A DNA stretch of 64,000 bases from UBA8389 sp035719105 (GCA_035719105.1 DASTGN010000004.1:434001-498000), one strand, 5' to 3'; numbered from the stretch's first letter, positions 35,517 through 45,396 are shown. Translations and numbers: made by a program. The notes: a model not told the origin generated them from the letters alone.

Positions 35517-38500
35517 ATGGCTTTTAGAAAAGAAACAAAAGCAAAAAGCAGTTTTTCGAAAATTTCGATTGGTTTAGCCTCACCGGAGGAAATCCTCGAA
35601 ATGTCGAGCGGCGAAGTGTTGAAACCCGAAACCATCAATTATCGTACTTATAAGCCCGAACGCGACGGATTGTTCTGCGAACGGATTTTCGGCCCGGTAA
35701 AGGATTTCGAATGTCATTGCGGCAAATACAAACGTATTCGTTATAAAGGCATTGTCTGCGACCGTTGCGGTGTGGAAGTGACCGAGAAGAAAGTTCGACG
35801 TGAACGTATGGGGCACATTCAATTGGTAGTCCCTGTTGCACACATCTGGTATTTCCGCTCTCTACCCAATAAAATTGGTTATTTGTTGGGCCTTCCGACC
35901 AAGAAACTGGACTCCATCATCTATTACGAACGTTATGTGGTGATCAATGCCGGTATTAAGGAAAACGACGGTGTTAAGAAAGATGACTTATTGTCCGAAG
36001 AAGAATACTTGGACATGTTGGAAACATTGCCCCGCGAAAATCAATTGTTGGAGGATTCTGATCCCAACAAGTTTATCGCAAAAATGGGTGCTGAAGCCAT
36101 ACATGACTTGATGCAACGTATTGATTTGGATGCACTTTCATTCGAACTTCGTCACCGTGCAAGTACAGATGGTTCTCAACAACGTAAAACCGAGGCTCTT
36201 AAGCGCTTGCAGGTTGTTGAATCGTTCCGTATGTCTAGATTGCGCAACAAACCGGAATGGATGATTGTCAAGATCGTTCCTGTGATTCCACCCGAATTGC
36301 GTCCATTGGTGCCTTTGGATGGTGGCCGTTTTGCCACTTCCGACCTCAATGACTTGTATCGTCGCGTTATCATTCGCAACAACCGTTTGAAACGTCTAAT
36401 CGAGATCAAGGCTCCTGAAGTGATTCTTCGTAACGAAAAGCGTATGTTGCAAGAAGCTGTCGACTCCTTGTTCGACAATTCGCGCAAATCAAGCGCTGTC
36501 AAGACAGATGCGAACCGTCCTTTGAAGTCCCTTTCAGACTCTTTGAAAGGTAAACAAGGTCGTTTCCGTCAGAACTTGTTGGGTAAACGTGTGGACTATT
36601 CTGCCCGTTCGGTTATCGTCGTAGGTCCTGAGCTCAAAATGCATGAATGCGGTATTCCTAAGGATATGGCCGCAGAACTATACAAACCGTTCATCATCCG
36701 CAAACTCATTGAACGCGGAATTGTTAAGACGGTGAAGTCTGCCAAAAAGATTGTGGATCGTAAAGATCCAGTCGTTTGGGACATTCTTGAATATGTCATG
36801 AAGGGTCACCCGGTTCTTTTAAACCGTGCTCCGACCTTGCACCGATTAGGGATTCAGGCTTTCCAGCCTAAACTGATCGAAGGAAAGGCCATCCAATTGC
36901 ATCCGCTCTCTTGTACGGCTTTCAATGCCGACTTTGACGGTGACCAGATGGCTGTGCATCTCCCGCTCGGAAATGAAGCCGTTTTGGAAGCTCAAATGTT
37001 GATGCTTGCATCTCATAATATTTTGAATCCTGCAAATGGTGCACCAATTACCGTACCTTCACAGGACATGGTTCTTGGTCTGTATTATATGACCAAACTC
37101 CGCTCAGGTGCAAAAGGTGAAAATCTGATTTTCTATTCATCGGAAGAAGCCACCATTGCTTACAACGAAGGCAAAGTTGCCCTGCACGCTAAAGTAAAAG
37201 TTCGCGTTCACGACTTGGATGAAAACGGCCAGTCAGTCATCAAATTGACAGATACCTCTGTTGGTCGTGTGATGATCAACGAATTCGTACCTGAAAAAGT
37301 TGGTTACATCAATGAAATCTTGACCAAGAAATCGCTTCGTGACATCATTGGACGAGTCATCGCTGCTTGCGGTGTGGCTCGTACGGCACAGTTCCTCGAT
37401 GATATCAAGGATATGGGTTATTCCATGGCTTTCAGAGGCGGTTTGTCCTTTAACTTAGGCGACGTTATCGTTCCTAAAGAAAAAGAAGCGTTGGTTCAGG
37501 AAGGATACGACGAAGTTGATTCGATTGTGGCTGAGTACTCAATGGGTGCCATCACCAACAACGAACGTTATAACAAGATTATTGATGTTTGGGGTGGTGT
37601 AAATGCCAAGCTTTCCAATATTTTGATGAAACAGTTGGAAACCGACAACCAAGGTTTCAATTCTGTATATATGATGCTTGATTCTGGTGCTCGTGGTAGC
37701 AAGGAACAGATTCGTCAGCTGTCTGGTATGCGTGGTCTGATGGCCAAACCGCAGAAATCAGGTGCTGAAGGTGGACAGGTTATTGAAAACCCGATTCTTT
37801 CCAATTTTAAGGAAGGTCTATCTGTACTTGAGTACTTTATCTCCACTCACGGTGCTCGTAAGGGTCTTGCTGATACGGCGCTGAAGACTGCTGATGCTGG
37901 TTATTTGACCAGACGTTTGGTTGACGTCTCACACGATGTAATCATTAATGAAGAAGACTGTGGAACCCTACGTGGTTTGGCAGCTACCGAAATCAAGAAG
38001 GTCGCAACCCTGTACGAACGCATCCTTGGACGTGTTTCTGTACATGATGTTTACCATCCTATCACCAACGAACTCTTAGTGGAATCCGGTCAGGAGATCA
38101 CGGAAGAAGTTGCATTTAAGATTCAAACTTCACCCATTGAGCGCATTGAAATCCGCTCCGTATTGACCTGCGAATCTAAAAAGGGTGTTTGTTCCAAGTG
38201 TTATGGACGTAACTTGGCTACTGGCAAGTTGGTTCAGCGCGGTGAAGCTGTCGGTGTGATTGCCGCTCAGTCCATTGGTGAACCTGGAACGCAGTTGACG
38301 CTTCGTACATTCCACGTCGGTGGTGTCGCTGGTAACGTTAAGGCTGAATCTTCAATAGTAGCTCACCACGATGCCATTCTTGAAATTGATGAGCTTCGCG
38401 CTGTGGATGCTAAAGACGATAACGGAAACAACGTTCAAATCGTTGTAGGTCGTTATGGTGAACTTCGTCTGATTGAACCAGCTACTAAGGTTATCCTGAC

Positions 38501-39803
38501 AACTCAGAACATTCCATACGGTTCCAAATTGTATTTCAACCCTGGCGATCGTGTATCCAAGGGTGAAAAGATTTGCGAATGGGATGCTTATAATGCAACC
38601 ATCATCTCTGAACAATCTGGTAAGTTGGAATTCGATTCCATCGAAGAAGGTGTGACCTTCAATTCCTACACCGATGATACGACGAAGATGAAGGAAAAGA
38701 TCATCATCGAACCTAAGGACCGCACTCGTATCCCATCCATTCACGTGTTGGATGAAAGTGGTGAACGTCTTCGGACTTACAACTTGCCTGCCGGTGCTCA
38801 CCTGTTGAAAGAAGACGGTGAACACATTGTTGCTGGTGATATTCTTGTAAAGATTCCGCGTGCAGTTGCAAAGGCTGGCGATATTACCGGGGGTCTTCCC
38901 CGTGTCACAGAGTTGTTTGAAGCTCGTAACCCATCCAATCCTGCTGTTGTTTCTGAAATCGATGGTGAAATTATAGAATTTGGTCGTGTTAAACGTAGTA
39001 ACAGAGAAATTGTCATTCAATCCAAAACTGGCGAAGTCAAGAAGTACATGGTACCTCTGACGAAACAAGTATTAGTTCAGGTCAATGACTTTGTACGTGC
39101 TGGTACGCCACTTTCTGATGGTGTCATTACACCTGCCGATATCTTAGCTATCAAGGGTCCCACGGCCGTTCAGGAATATATTGTGAACGAAGTTCAAGAT
39201 GTTTACCGCCTGCAAGGGGTGAAAATCAACGATAAGCACTTTGAGGTCATTGTACGTCAAATGATGCGTAAGGTTGAAATCGTCGATGCTGGTGATACTC
39301 ACTTCCTCGAACAACAATTGATTGATAAGAACGACTTCATGGAAGAAAATGACCGAATCTGGGGCAAGAAAGTTGTCGTAGAAGCTGGTGATTCTCAAAA
39401 CTTGAAACCTGGTATGATTGTGACTGCTCGCAAATTGCGTGACGAGAACTCATCATTGAAACGTCGTGATTTGAAATTGGTTGAAACTCGTGACGCTATA
39501 CCTGCCACGTCCAACCAGATTCTTCAGGGTATCACGCGTGCTGCTTTGCAAATCAACAGCTTCATGTCTGCTGCTTCTTTCCAGGAAACAACGAAGGTAT
39601 TGAACGAAGCTGCCATTCAGGGCAAGGTAGACCGCTTAGAAGGTTTGAAGGAAAATGTGATTTGTGGTCACTTGATTCCTGCTGGTACCGGACAGCGTGA
39701 TTTTGACAAACTGATTGTTGGTTCAAAAGAAGATTTCGATCGTCTGAATGCTTCCAGAAAGACCGTTTTGGATCTGGAAGAAATGGGTGACGAAGAGCTT
39801 TAA
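35517..39803 (+). CDS. rpoC: RNA polymerase beta' subunit
   Basis: A 1428-residue beta' subunit. The N-terminal zinc site is CHCGKYKRIRYKGIVCDRCG, the catalytic magnesium loop NADFDGDQMAVH lies near residue 470, the bridge/trigger region and the second zinc site (CESKKGVCSKCYG) are present. A strong terminator 20 bp after the stop ends the whole block. Confidence 0.98.
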   Translation: MAFRKETKAKSSFSKISIGLASPEEILEMSSGEVLKPETINYRTYKPERDGLFCERIFGPVKDFECHCGKYKRIRYKGIVCDRCGVEVTEKKVRRERMGHIQLVVPVAHIWYFRSLPNKIGYLLGLPTKKLDSIIYYERYVVINAGIKENDGVKKDDLLSEEEYLDMLETLPRENQLLEDSDPNKFIAKMGAEAIHDLMQRIDLDALSFELRHRASTDGSQQRKTEALKRLQVVESFRMSRLRNKPEWMIVKIVPVIPPELRPLVPLDGGRFATSDLNDLYRRVIIRNNRLKRLIEIKAPEVILRNEKRMLQEAVDSLFDNSRKSSAVKTDANRPLKSLSDSLKGKQGRFRQNLLGKRVDYSARSVIVVGPELKMHECGIPKDMAAELYKPFIIRKLIERGIVKTVKSAKKIVDRKDPVVWDILEYVMKGHPVLLNRAPTLHRLGIQAFQPKLIEGKAIQLHPLSCTAFNADFDGDQMAVHLPLGNEAVLEAQMLMLASHNILNPANGAPITVPSQDMVLGLYYMTKLRSGAKGENLIFYSSEEATIAYNEGKVALHAKVKVRVHDLDENGQSVIKLTDTSVGRVMINEFVPEKVGYINEILTKKSLRDIIGRVIAACGVARTAQFLDDIKDMGYSMAFRGGLSFNLGDVIVPKEKEALVQEGYDEVDSIVAEYSMGAITNNERYNKIIDVWGGVNAKLSNILMKQLETDNQGFNSVYMMLDSGARGSKEQIRQLSGMRGLMAKPQKSGAEGGQVIENPILSNFKEGLSVLEYFISTHGARKGLADTALKTADAGYLTRRLVDVSHDVIINEEDCGTLRGLAATEIKKVATLYERILGRVSVHDVYHPITNELLVESGQEITEEVAFKIQTSPIERIEIRSVLTCESKKGVCSKCYGRNLATGKLVQRGEAVGVIAAQSIGEPGTQLTLRTFHVGGVAGNVKAESSIVAHHDAILEIDELRAVDAKDDNGNNVQIVVGRYGELRLIEPATKVILTTQNIPYGSKLYFNPGDRVSKGEKICEWDAYNATIISEQSGKLEFDSIEEGVTFNSYTDDTTKMKEKIIIEPKDRTRIPSIHVLDESGERLRTYNLPAGAHLLKEDGEHIVAGDILVKIPRAVAKAGDITGGLPRVTELFEARNPSNPAVVSEIDGEIIEFGRVKRSNREIVIQSKTGEVKKYMVPLTKQVLVQVNDFVRAGTPLSDGVITPADILAIKGPTAVQEYIVNEVQDVYRLQGVKINDKHFEVIVRQMMRKVEIVDAGDTHFLEQQLIDKNDFMEENDRIWGKKVVVEAGDSQNLKPGMIVTARKLRDENSSLKRRDLKLVETRDAIPATSNQILQGITRAALQINSFMSAASFQETTKVLNEAAIQGKVDRLEGLKENVICGHLIPAGTGQRDFDKLIVGSKEDFDRLNASRKTVLDLEEMGDEEL

Positions 39804-39822
39804 TAAACTATACGGACTATTT

Positions 39823-39858
39823 AAGAAGGCTGCATCAATTAAGGTGCAGCCTTCTTTT
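39823..39858. terminator. Bidirectional terminator after rpoC
   Basis: A perfect 12-bp stem (39823-39834 with 39845-39856), extended by a wobble and a G-C pair, has T runs on both strands. It ends rpoBC and the convergent histidine-kinase operon. Confidence 0.85.
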
Positions 39859-39866
39859 GTTTTGAT

Positions 39867-41027
39867 TCAAGCCATTTTAAGAATTATCCTGAAGGTCGTG
39901 CCTTTACCTATTTCGGAGTTTTTCACAAAAATCTTGCCGTTGTGGTTTTCTTCAATGATTCGTTTGACAAGTGAAAGGCCAAGCCCCCAACCACGAGCTT
40001 TTGTGGTAAATCCGGGCTTGAAAACAGTTTTGAAGTTCGATTTGGTTATTCCCTTGCCGGTATCGGTCACATCAATAAACAAATGTTTGTGTTCGGGTGT
40101 AAGGGTGATATCAATTTTACCAGTGGCATCCATCGCATCGATGGCGTTTTTGCATAGATTTTCAATTACCCATTCGAACAAAGGAACATTTAAATAAACG
40201 GGTAAAGCCTGTGTAGGCGCATGCGTATTTATAGTGATTTTTCGTGAGCTGCGATTCCGCATATATTGCACCGCGTTTTCGAGTGCCGGTTTAATATCCT
40301 GAGGGGTGGTTTCGGGCTTTGATCCGATCTTGGAAAAGCGTTGCGCAATGGTTTGAAGTCGTTGCGTATCCTTATTCATCTCGTCAAGCAAGTTGGCATC
40401 GACGTTTTTTAATTTGAGCAATTCAACCCAAGCCATTAGGGAGGAAATTGGGGTACCCAACTGATGTGCGGTTTCTTTGGATAGCCCGACCCAGACTCGG
40501 TCCTGTTCCGCTCTATTGGTGGAGTTCAATGCAAACAAAGTGATAAGTAGGAAAATAAACATGACAATAAGCTGAACAAAAGGGAAGTAAGTGAGCTTAC
40601 GCAACAATTTGGAATCTTGGTAATAAACGAAATGGGAAACTTTATCATTGATTTTTACTTCAATGAACTGGTTATGTTTGATCATTGCTCGGGTTACCGC
40701 ACCGAGTTCCGCCGTGTCGTTTTCATTTTTAAGTCCCAAATTGTTGTGGCTGAGCACATCTCCTTTGTCATCGACTAGGATGACTGGAATGTTTGTATTT
40801 CCTTCAATGACTTTCAAACTGAGTGTGTAATCCATCTCGATGCCCTGAGTTGGCTCGGATGCAATGAGCCGGATGGCTTCAGCCCATAGCTCCATCTTTT
40901 TACGTTCCTCCATGGCTAGGTTTTTGGCCAATCGGTTTGAAAATAACGTCGAGGCTACAGTGATAATGGCTGCTCCGATAAAGAAAGCCATTCGTAGGGT
41001 AAAGGAGGAGTCATGTGCGCGTGCCAT
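39867..41027 (-). CDS. Membrane sensor histidine kinase (orphan)
   Basis: A 386-residue kinase: two membrane segments (about residues 12-30 and 148-168) enclose an extracytoplasmic sensor of about 115 residues. The phospho-acceptor is H188 in SKETAHQLGTPISSLMAW, a Bacteroidota-style H box, followed by the ATP-binding N box (ENLCKNAIDAM), G1 (DTGKGI) and G2 (GWGLGLSLVKRI). No response regulator is next to it. It is the last gene of a minus-strand run with the Mla-type transporter and xth (13 bp after xth), which hints at a link to envelope stress, though this is only inference. Confidence 0.87.
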   Translation of the reverse strand: MARAHDSSFTLRMAFFIGAAIITVASTLFSNRLAKNLAMEERKKMELWAEAIRLIASEPTQGIEMDYTLSLKVIEGNTNIPVILVDDKGDVLSHNNLGLKNENDTAELGAVTRAMIKHNQFIEVKINDKVSHFVYYQDSKLLRKLTYFPFVQLIVMFIFLLITLFALNSTNRAEQDRVWVGLSKETAHQLGTPISSLMAWVELLKLKNVDANLLDEMNKDTQRLQTIAQRFSKIGSKPETTPQDIKPALENAVQYMRNRSSRKITINTHAPTQALPVYLNVPLFEWVIENLCKNAIDAMDATGKIDITLTPEHKHLFIDVTDTGKGITKSNFKTVFKPGFTTKARGWGLGLSLVKRIIEENHNGKIFVKNSEIGKGTTFRIILKMA

Positions 41028-41040
41028 GTGCGAAGGTGGC

Positions 41041-41808
41041 TTAGAGGCTCAGTATGGCCGAAACAGGGCAGTGGTCGGAATGGACAATGTCATCGTGTAT
41101 CTGGGCTCCTATAAGGCGGTCACGAAGCGGTGGTGTGATCAAGTGATAATCGATGCGCCAACCCAGATTGCGCTCGCGTGCAAAAGAACGGTAGTTCCAC
41201 CAACTATATCGCTCAGAACGTTGATCGAATTCGCGAAAGGTATCAATAAATCCACTTTCAACCAATTGGTCAAACCATTCGCGTTCCTCAGGGAGAAAAC
41301 CTGACATATTATTATGACGTTCGGGGTGGTTGATATCGATTGGTTTGTGGCAAATATTGAAATCGCCGCAGATCAGCAGGTTGGGCCGCTCTTTTCTCAA
41401 CTCAGTCAAATAAGGTAAGAAATCGCCTAAAAATTGCATTTTGAAATCTTGACGAACATCACCCATGCTGCCAGAAGGCACATAGACACAAAGCACGCTG
41501 AATTCACCAAAATCGGCACGAATAATGCGGCCTTCGTTGTCGTATTTGTGATTTCCCATGCCCACCACTACTCTGTCGGGTTGTACTTTGGAAAGGATGG
41601 CAACACCACTGTAACCTTTCTTTTGAGCAGAATGATAAAAACAATGCTGATAACCAGCATCCCAAAACAAATTGGTATCAATTTGCTCTGGCTGTGCTTT
41701 GGTCTCTTGAAAACAGACAACATCGGCATTTTCTACTTTGAGATAATCTGCCAAGCCTTTGCTGATGGCAGAACGAACGCCGTTAAGGTTGTACGAAAGT
41801 ATTTTCAT
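41041..41808 (-). CDS. xth: Exodeoxyribonuclease III / AP endonuclease
   Basis: A 255-residue enzyme of the EEP fold that cuts DNA at abasic sites. The metal- and phosphate-binding residues are in MKILSYNLNGVRSA, CFQETKA, LICGDFNICHKPID and HSDHCPVSAIL. I start at 41808, where the conserved first strand begins; the frame opens 51 residues upstream at 41961 but that part overlaps the ABC transporter gene. It is tightly packed between the Mla ATPase and the histidine kinase. Confidence 0.94.
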   Translation of the reverse strand: MKILSYNLNGVRSAISKGLADYLKVENADVVCFQETKAQPEQIDTNLFWDAGYQHCFYHSAQKKGYSGVAILSKVQPDRVVVGMGNHKYDNEGRIIRADFGEFSVLCVYVPSGSMGDVRQDFKMQFLGDFLPYLTELRKERPNLLICGDFNICHKPIDINHPERHNNMSGFLPEEREWFDQLVESGFIDTFREFDQRSERYSWWNYRSFARERNLGWRIDYHLITPPLRDRLIGAQIHDDIVHSDHCPVSAILSL

Positions 41809-41815
41809 GACCTTT

Positions 41816-42574
41816 TTATTTAGTTGACAGATCGATGGATTTCTGAAAGAACTTTGATGCGAAGACAAATTCACGTAAGTGTTGGTTTGTAGCCGTAATA
41901 ATTTCTTCCTTGGTGCCTTCCCAATCTTTTTCGCCTTCGTAAATAAAAATGACCTTTTCACCCATCGAAATGACTGAATTCATATCGTGGGTGTTGATGA
42001 TGGTGGTCATTTGGTACTCCTCAGTGATATCGGTGATGAGTTCGTCAATCTTAATCGATGTCAAGGGATCCAAACCAGAATTTGGTTCGTCGCAAAATAA
42101 ATATTTTGGATTTAAGGCAATTGCACGTGCAATGGCAGCGCGTTTTTGCATTCCACCGCTGATTTCAGAGGGATATTTTTTATAAGCTCCAGCCAAACCG
42201 ACGCGGTCTAAGCAATAACGAGCGCGTTTAAGTTTTTCGCTTTCATTCATGTCAGAAAACATCCGCAAAGGAAACAAGACATTTTCTTGAACCGTCAAGG
42301 AGTCGAATAATGCTGAACCTTGAAAAAGCATGCCCAATTCACTTCTCAGCTGTGTCCTTTCGCCTTTTCCCATGGCTGCCAAACTACGGCCATCGTAGAA
42401 AATGTCGCCAGATGTTGGCTCAAGTAAACCTACTACACATTTCAACAGGACCGTTTTACCAGAACCGCTTTGTCCTATAATGAGATTGGTCTTTCCCGTT
42501 TCAAAAACGGTATCGATGCCTTTGAGCACTTCTTTGTCATCAAATGCTTTGTGTACGTTTTCGAGCAAAATCAT
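41816..42574 (-). CDS. ABC transporter ATP-binding protein, MlaF type
   Basis: A 252-residue ATPase with Walker A GQSGSGKT, signature SGGMQKRAAIARA, Walker B YLFCDEPNSGLDP and switch histidine in INTHDM. The combination of this sequence type with an MlaE-like permease directly upstream (four-base overlap) marks an Mla-type lipid transporter that moves phospholipids between the membranes. No MlaD-like substrate-binding protein is present beside it, so one should be sought elsewhere. Confidence 0.9.
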   Translation of the reverse strand: MILLENVHKAFDDKEVLKGIDTVFETGKTNLIIGQSGSGKTVLLKCVVGLLEPTSGDIFYDGRSLAAMGKGERTQLRSELGMLFQGSALFDSLTVQENVLFPLRMFSDMNESEKLKRARYCLDRVGLAGAYKKYPSEISGGMQKRAAIARAIALNPKYLFCDEPNSGLDPLTSIKIDELITDITEEYQMTTIINTHDMNSVISMGEKVIFIYEGEKDWEGTKEEIITATNQHLREFVFASKFFQKSIDLSTK

Positions 42575-43311
42575 GCCAACAGAATTTTAGTAAGGATTAC
42601 ATTCAGCAAAAGGATGATGATGCTGCTGTTGACAACGGCATTGGTACTGGATTTTCCAACATCAAGTGCTCCCCCATAGGAGTAATATCCATAATAGGAC
42701 GATACTGAGGTGATGACGAAGGCAAAGATGACAGACTTAATGATGGAATAATAGACATACCAAGGAATGAACCAATATTGTATCCCGTAAATGTAAGTTG
42801 CTGGCGTAATTAGGTCGGTGAAAACGGAAATTAAATATCCGCCGACCAATCCGAAAAACATGCTGTAAATAACTAAAAATGGGATAAATAGCATGAAACC
42901 TATGATTTTAGGCAGGATGATGTAATTGGCACTGTTGACACCCATGATTTCCATGGCATCAATTTGTTCAGAAATCCGCATTGTCCCGATTTCGGAAGCG
43001 ATATTGGATCCGACCTTACCAGCCAAGATGAGGCAAATGATGCTGGAACAGAATTCCAACAGTAGTGTATCGCGGGTAACCAATCCAACGGTGTAGCGAG
43101 GCAACAGCGGGTTCTCAATATTCATCTGAGTTTGCATCGTCATCACCGCTCCAATGAAAATGGAAATGATGAATGTGATTACCAGTGAATCAGCACCCAG
43201 TTTCTCAATTTCCCGCCAGAGTTGCTTCCAAAAAAGTTTCCATCGCTGAGGCAATGAAAAGGTGCGGTACATGAGCAAGCTGTATTTTCCGACGTGTTCT
43301 ATAAGGTTCAT
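42571..43311 (-). CDS. MlaE-family ABC transporter permease
   Basis: A 246-residue integral membrane protein with the MlaE pattern: a membrane-parallel N-terminal helix, then about five spans, and the conserved GKVGSNIASEIGTMRISEQIDAMEIMG coupling segment in two parts near the middle. I start it at 43311 (MNLIEHVGKY); a longer frame from 43497 would run back over the divergent promoter region and across the start of lptB. It overlaps the ATPase gene by four bases. Confidence 0.9.
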   Translation of the reverse strand: MNLIEHVGKYSLLMYRTFSLPQRWKLFWKQLWREIEKLGADSLVITFIISIFIGAVMTMQTQMNIENPLLPRYTVGLVTRDTLLLEFCSSIICLILAGKVGSNIASEIGTMRISEQIDAMEIMGVNSANYIILPKIIGFMLFIPFLVIYSMFFGLVGGYLISVFTDLITPATYIYGIQYWFIPWYVYYSIIKSVIFAFVITSVSSYYGYYSYGGALDVGKSSTNAVVNSSIIILLLNVILTKILLA

Positions 43312-43335
43312 AAATAAAGCGTTTCCATATTCGTG

Positions 43336-43343
43336 CAAATATA
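43336..43343 (-). promoter_or_regulatory. Probable -7 element of the Mla-xth-kinase operon
   Basis: The minus strand reads TATATTTG 25 bp before the permease start. It faces the lptB promoter across about 45 bp. Confidence 0.5.
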
Positions 43344-43386
43344 CTTTAATCCTGTTAAAGGGAACGTAAATTCCGCGTACTTTTCG

Positions 43387-43394
43387 TATTTTTG
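43387..43394 (+). promoter_or_regulatory. Probable -7 element of lptB
   Basis: TATTTTTG lies 32 bp before the lptB ATG at 43426. Its position rules out the longer reading frame from 43333 as the translated start. Confidence 0.5.
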
Positions 43395-43425
43395 CAAACG
43401 AAACCGCTTTAAAACAGAAGACTGC

Positions 43426-44256
43426 ATGTCCGAGTTGGAACTCACTGAACTGGAAATGACCGAACAGATACCCGTTGTTCAGGAACCTGTGATTCAACAG
43501 GAACCCGAAGAGGATTTGGTGTTACGTACTGAAAATCTGGTTAAAAGATATCGCAATAGAACCGTTGTCGACCATGTTTCCATTGAACTTCATCAAGGGG
43601 AAATTGTTGGATTGCTGGGGCCTAATGGCGCTGGTAAAACGACCACCTTTTACATGACAACCGGTTTGGTTATACCCAACGAAGGGAAGATTTTTCTGGG
43701 CAAGGCAGATATTACCGACTATCCCGTATACCGAAGAGCTCAAAGTGGCATCGGTTATTTGGCTCAAGAGGCTTCCGTTTTTAGAAAGATGACGGTCGAA
43801 GACAACATCAAGTCGGTTTTGCAAATGACCAAGATGTCCAAAGCGGATCAAAAGGAAAAGCTGGAAAGCCTAATAGCTGAATTCCACTTGGAGAAAGTCC
43901 GTAAAAATATTGGCGACAGGCTATCCGGGGGTGAACGTCGTCGCACGGAAATTGCTCGTTGTTTGGCCATCAGCCCTAAATTCATCATGCTGGATGAACC
44001 GTTTGCCGGAGTCGATCCCATTGCTGTAGACGACATTCAACAGATTGTCTCCAATTTGGTGACTAAGAACATTGGCATCCTCATCACCGACCATAATGTA
44101 CAAGAAACCCTATCCATTACAGATAGGGCTTACATGCTTTTTGAGGGTAAAATTCAGTTTCAGGGAACACCTGAAGAACTTGCCAACAATGAGATTGTTC
44201 GTCGCAAATATTTGGGTGTCAGCTTTGAATTGAAAAAGAAAACCCATCGACGTTGA
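43426..44256 (+). CDS. lptB: LPS export ABC transporter ATPase LptB
   Basis: A 276-residue ATPase that powers extraction of lipopolysaccharide from the inner membrane. Walker A is GPNGAGKTT, the signature LSGGERRRTEIARCLA, Walker B FIMLDEPFAGVDP, and the switch region TDHNVQETL; these match LptB closely. Odd: about 33 acidic residues (MSELELTELEMTEQ and on) precede the usual start of the domain at LRTENLVKRY, making it longer than typical LptB of about 240 residues. It is divergent from the Mla operon and abuts manC tail to tail with no gap. Confidence 0.91.
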   Translation: MSELELTELEMTEQIPVVQEPVIQQEPEEDLVLRTENLVKRYRNRTVVDHVSIELHQGEIVGLLGPNGAGKTTTFYMTTGLVIPNEGKIFLGKADITDYPVYRRAQSGIGYLAQEASVFRKMTVEDNIKSVLQMTKMSKADQKEKLESLIAEFHLEKVRKNIGDRLSGGERRRTEIARCLAISPKFIMLDEPFAGVDPIAVDDIQQIVSNLVTKNIGILITDHNVQETLSITDRAYMLFEGKIQFQGTPEELANNEIVRRKYLGVSFELKKKTHRR

Positions 44257-45333
44257 CTAAATATAGTCGTCGCCTACTTTCATTTGGATATCAATTACAA
44301 ACTGGCGGATTTCCTGCTCCTTTTCCTTTTTGCTTATCAATAAAACGTTGTCGGATTCTGTAACGATGTATCCGTCCAAGTCGCTGATTACGGCCAGTTT
44401 TCCACTGTTTAGTGAAATCAAATTGTCATGACTGTTGTAAAACATGGCTTTGCACTTCAGCACGGCATTGTTGTTTTTATCCTTATCGGACAAATCATGC
44501 AACGATCCCCATGTTCCCAAGTCGGACCAACCAAAATCGGCCGAAATGACATAAACATTGGAAGCCTTCTCCAGAATTCCGTAATCAATTGAAATGTTAG
44601 GACAAGCAGGAAAGATGGAATTGATGAATTTTGCTTCTCCAGGAGTGTTGAAATATTCTTGACCACTGTTGAAACGGCTTGCAATGTCTGGTAATAATTC
44701 GTCAAAGGCAGAAAGGATGGTTTGCACATTCCATAAGAAAATGCCCGAGTTCCACATGAATTCACCGCTTTCTACAAAAACTTTGGCTAATTCTAAATTT
44801 GGTTTTTCTGTAAAGGTTTTAACTTTACTGATGTTGTCCATTTGTTCTGCATCAATCTGAATGTATCCGTAGCCTGTTTCAGGCCTGTTTGGCTTCATTC
44901 CAAGTGTAAGCAAAGTCTGATGATTACTGACAAACTTCAAACCTTCATTGATGCGGAATAAAAAATCTTGCTCTCTGAGGATAAGGTGATCGGAGGGCGC
45001 AACGACCATGTTGGCGTTGGGATTGATGGCTCGAATCCGGTTGGCGGCAAATGCAATGCATGGCGCAGTATTTCGACGTTGAGGCTCGAGAAGGATTTGA
45101 TTTTCTTTCAATTCCGGCAATTGTTCCAGTGTCAGCTCCTTATAGTTCTGATTGGTAACGATGAAGATATTTTCTACCGGAATGATTTGCCTAAAGCGGT
45201 CAAACGTTTGTTGCAGCAGCGAACGTCCGGTTCCAAAGAAATCGAGAAACTGTTTGGGATACGTGGTACGACTAGCTGGCCAAAAGCGGCTTCCAATGCC
45301 GCCGCTCATTATAACACAGTAATTGTTCTTCAT
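44257..45333 (-). CDS. manC: Mannose-1-phosphate guanylyltransferase
   Basis: A 358-residue nucleotidyltransferase that makes GDP-mannose from GTP and mannose-1-phosphate. The N-terminal pyrophosphorylase motif is MSGGIGSRFWPASR and the sugar-binding FTEKPNLELA and DYGILEKA are present. The C-terminal isomerase domain of bifunctional ManC is missing. I choose the start at 45333 (MKNNYCVIM) because a minus-strand -7 element TATCTTTG lies at 45362-45369, leaving no room for the start at 45360. It follows gldN by 63 bp. Confidence 0.91.
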   Translation of the reverse strand: MKNNYCVIMSGGIGSRFWPASRTTYPKQFLDFFGTGRSLLQQTFDRFRQIIPVENIFIVTNQNYKELTLEQLPELKENQILLEPQRRNTAPCIAFAANRIRAINPNANMVVAPSDHLILREQDFLFRINEGLKFVSNHQTLLTLGMKPNRPETGYGYIQIDAEQMDNISKVKTFTEKPNLELAKVFVESGEFMWNSGIFLWNVQTILSAFDELLPDIASRFNSGQEYFNTPGEAKFINSIFPACPNISIDYGILEKASNVYVISADFGWSDLGTWGSLHDLSDKDKNNNAVLKCKAMFYNSHDNLISLNSGKLAVISDLDGYIVTESDNVLLISKKEKEQEIRQFVIDIQMKVGDDYI

Positions 45334-45361
45334 GCAAAGTTGATTATGTGAAGGGGACACT

Positions 45362-45369
45362 CAAAGATA
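45362..45369 (-). promoter_or_regulatory. Probable -7 element of manC
   Basis: The minus strand reads TATCTTTG 28 bp before the manC start; no clear -33 box. It lies just after gldN, so manC may have its own start as well as read-through from the secretion operon. Confidence 0.45.
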
Positions 45370-45396
45370 CTCAAATCACCGATAAAAAAGGGCCTT

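Noticed and set aside
38352..39068. 238-codon minus-strand frame inside rpoC
   Set aside because: Long but fully antisense to conserved rpoC sequence, with no recognisable domain or start signals.
40864..41304. 146-codon plus-strand frame across the kinase-xth junction
   Set aside because: Both strands here are accounted for by two clear minus-strand genes; the translation has no family pattern.
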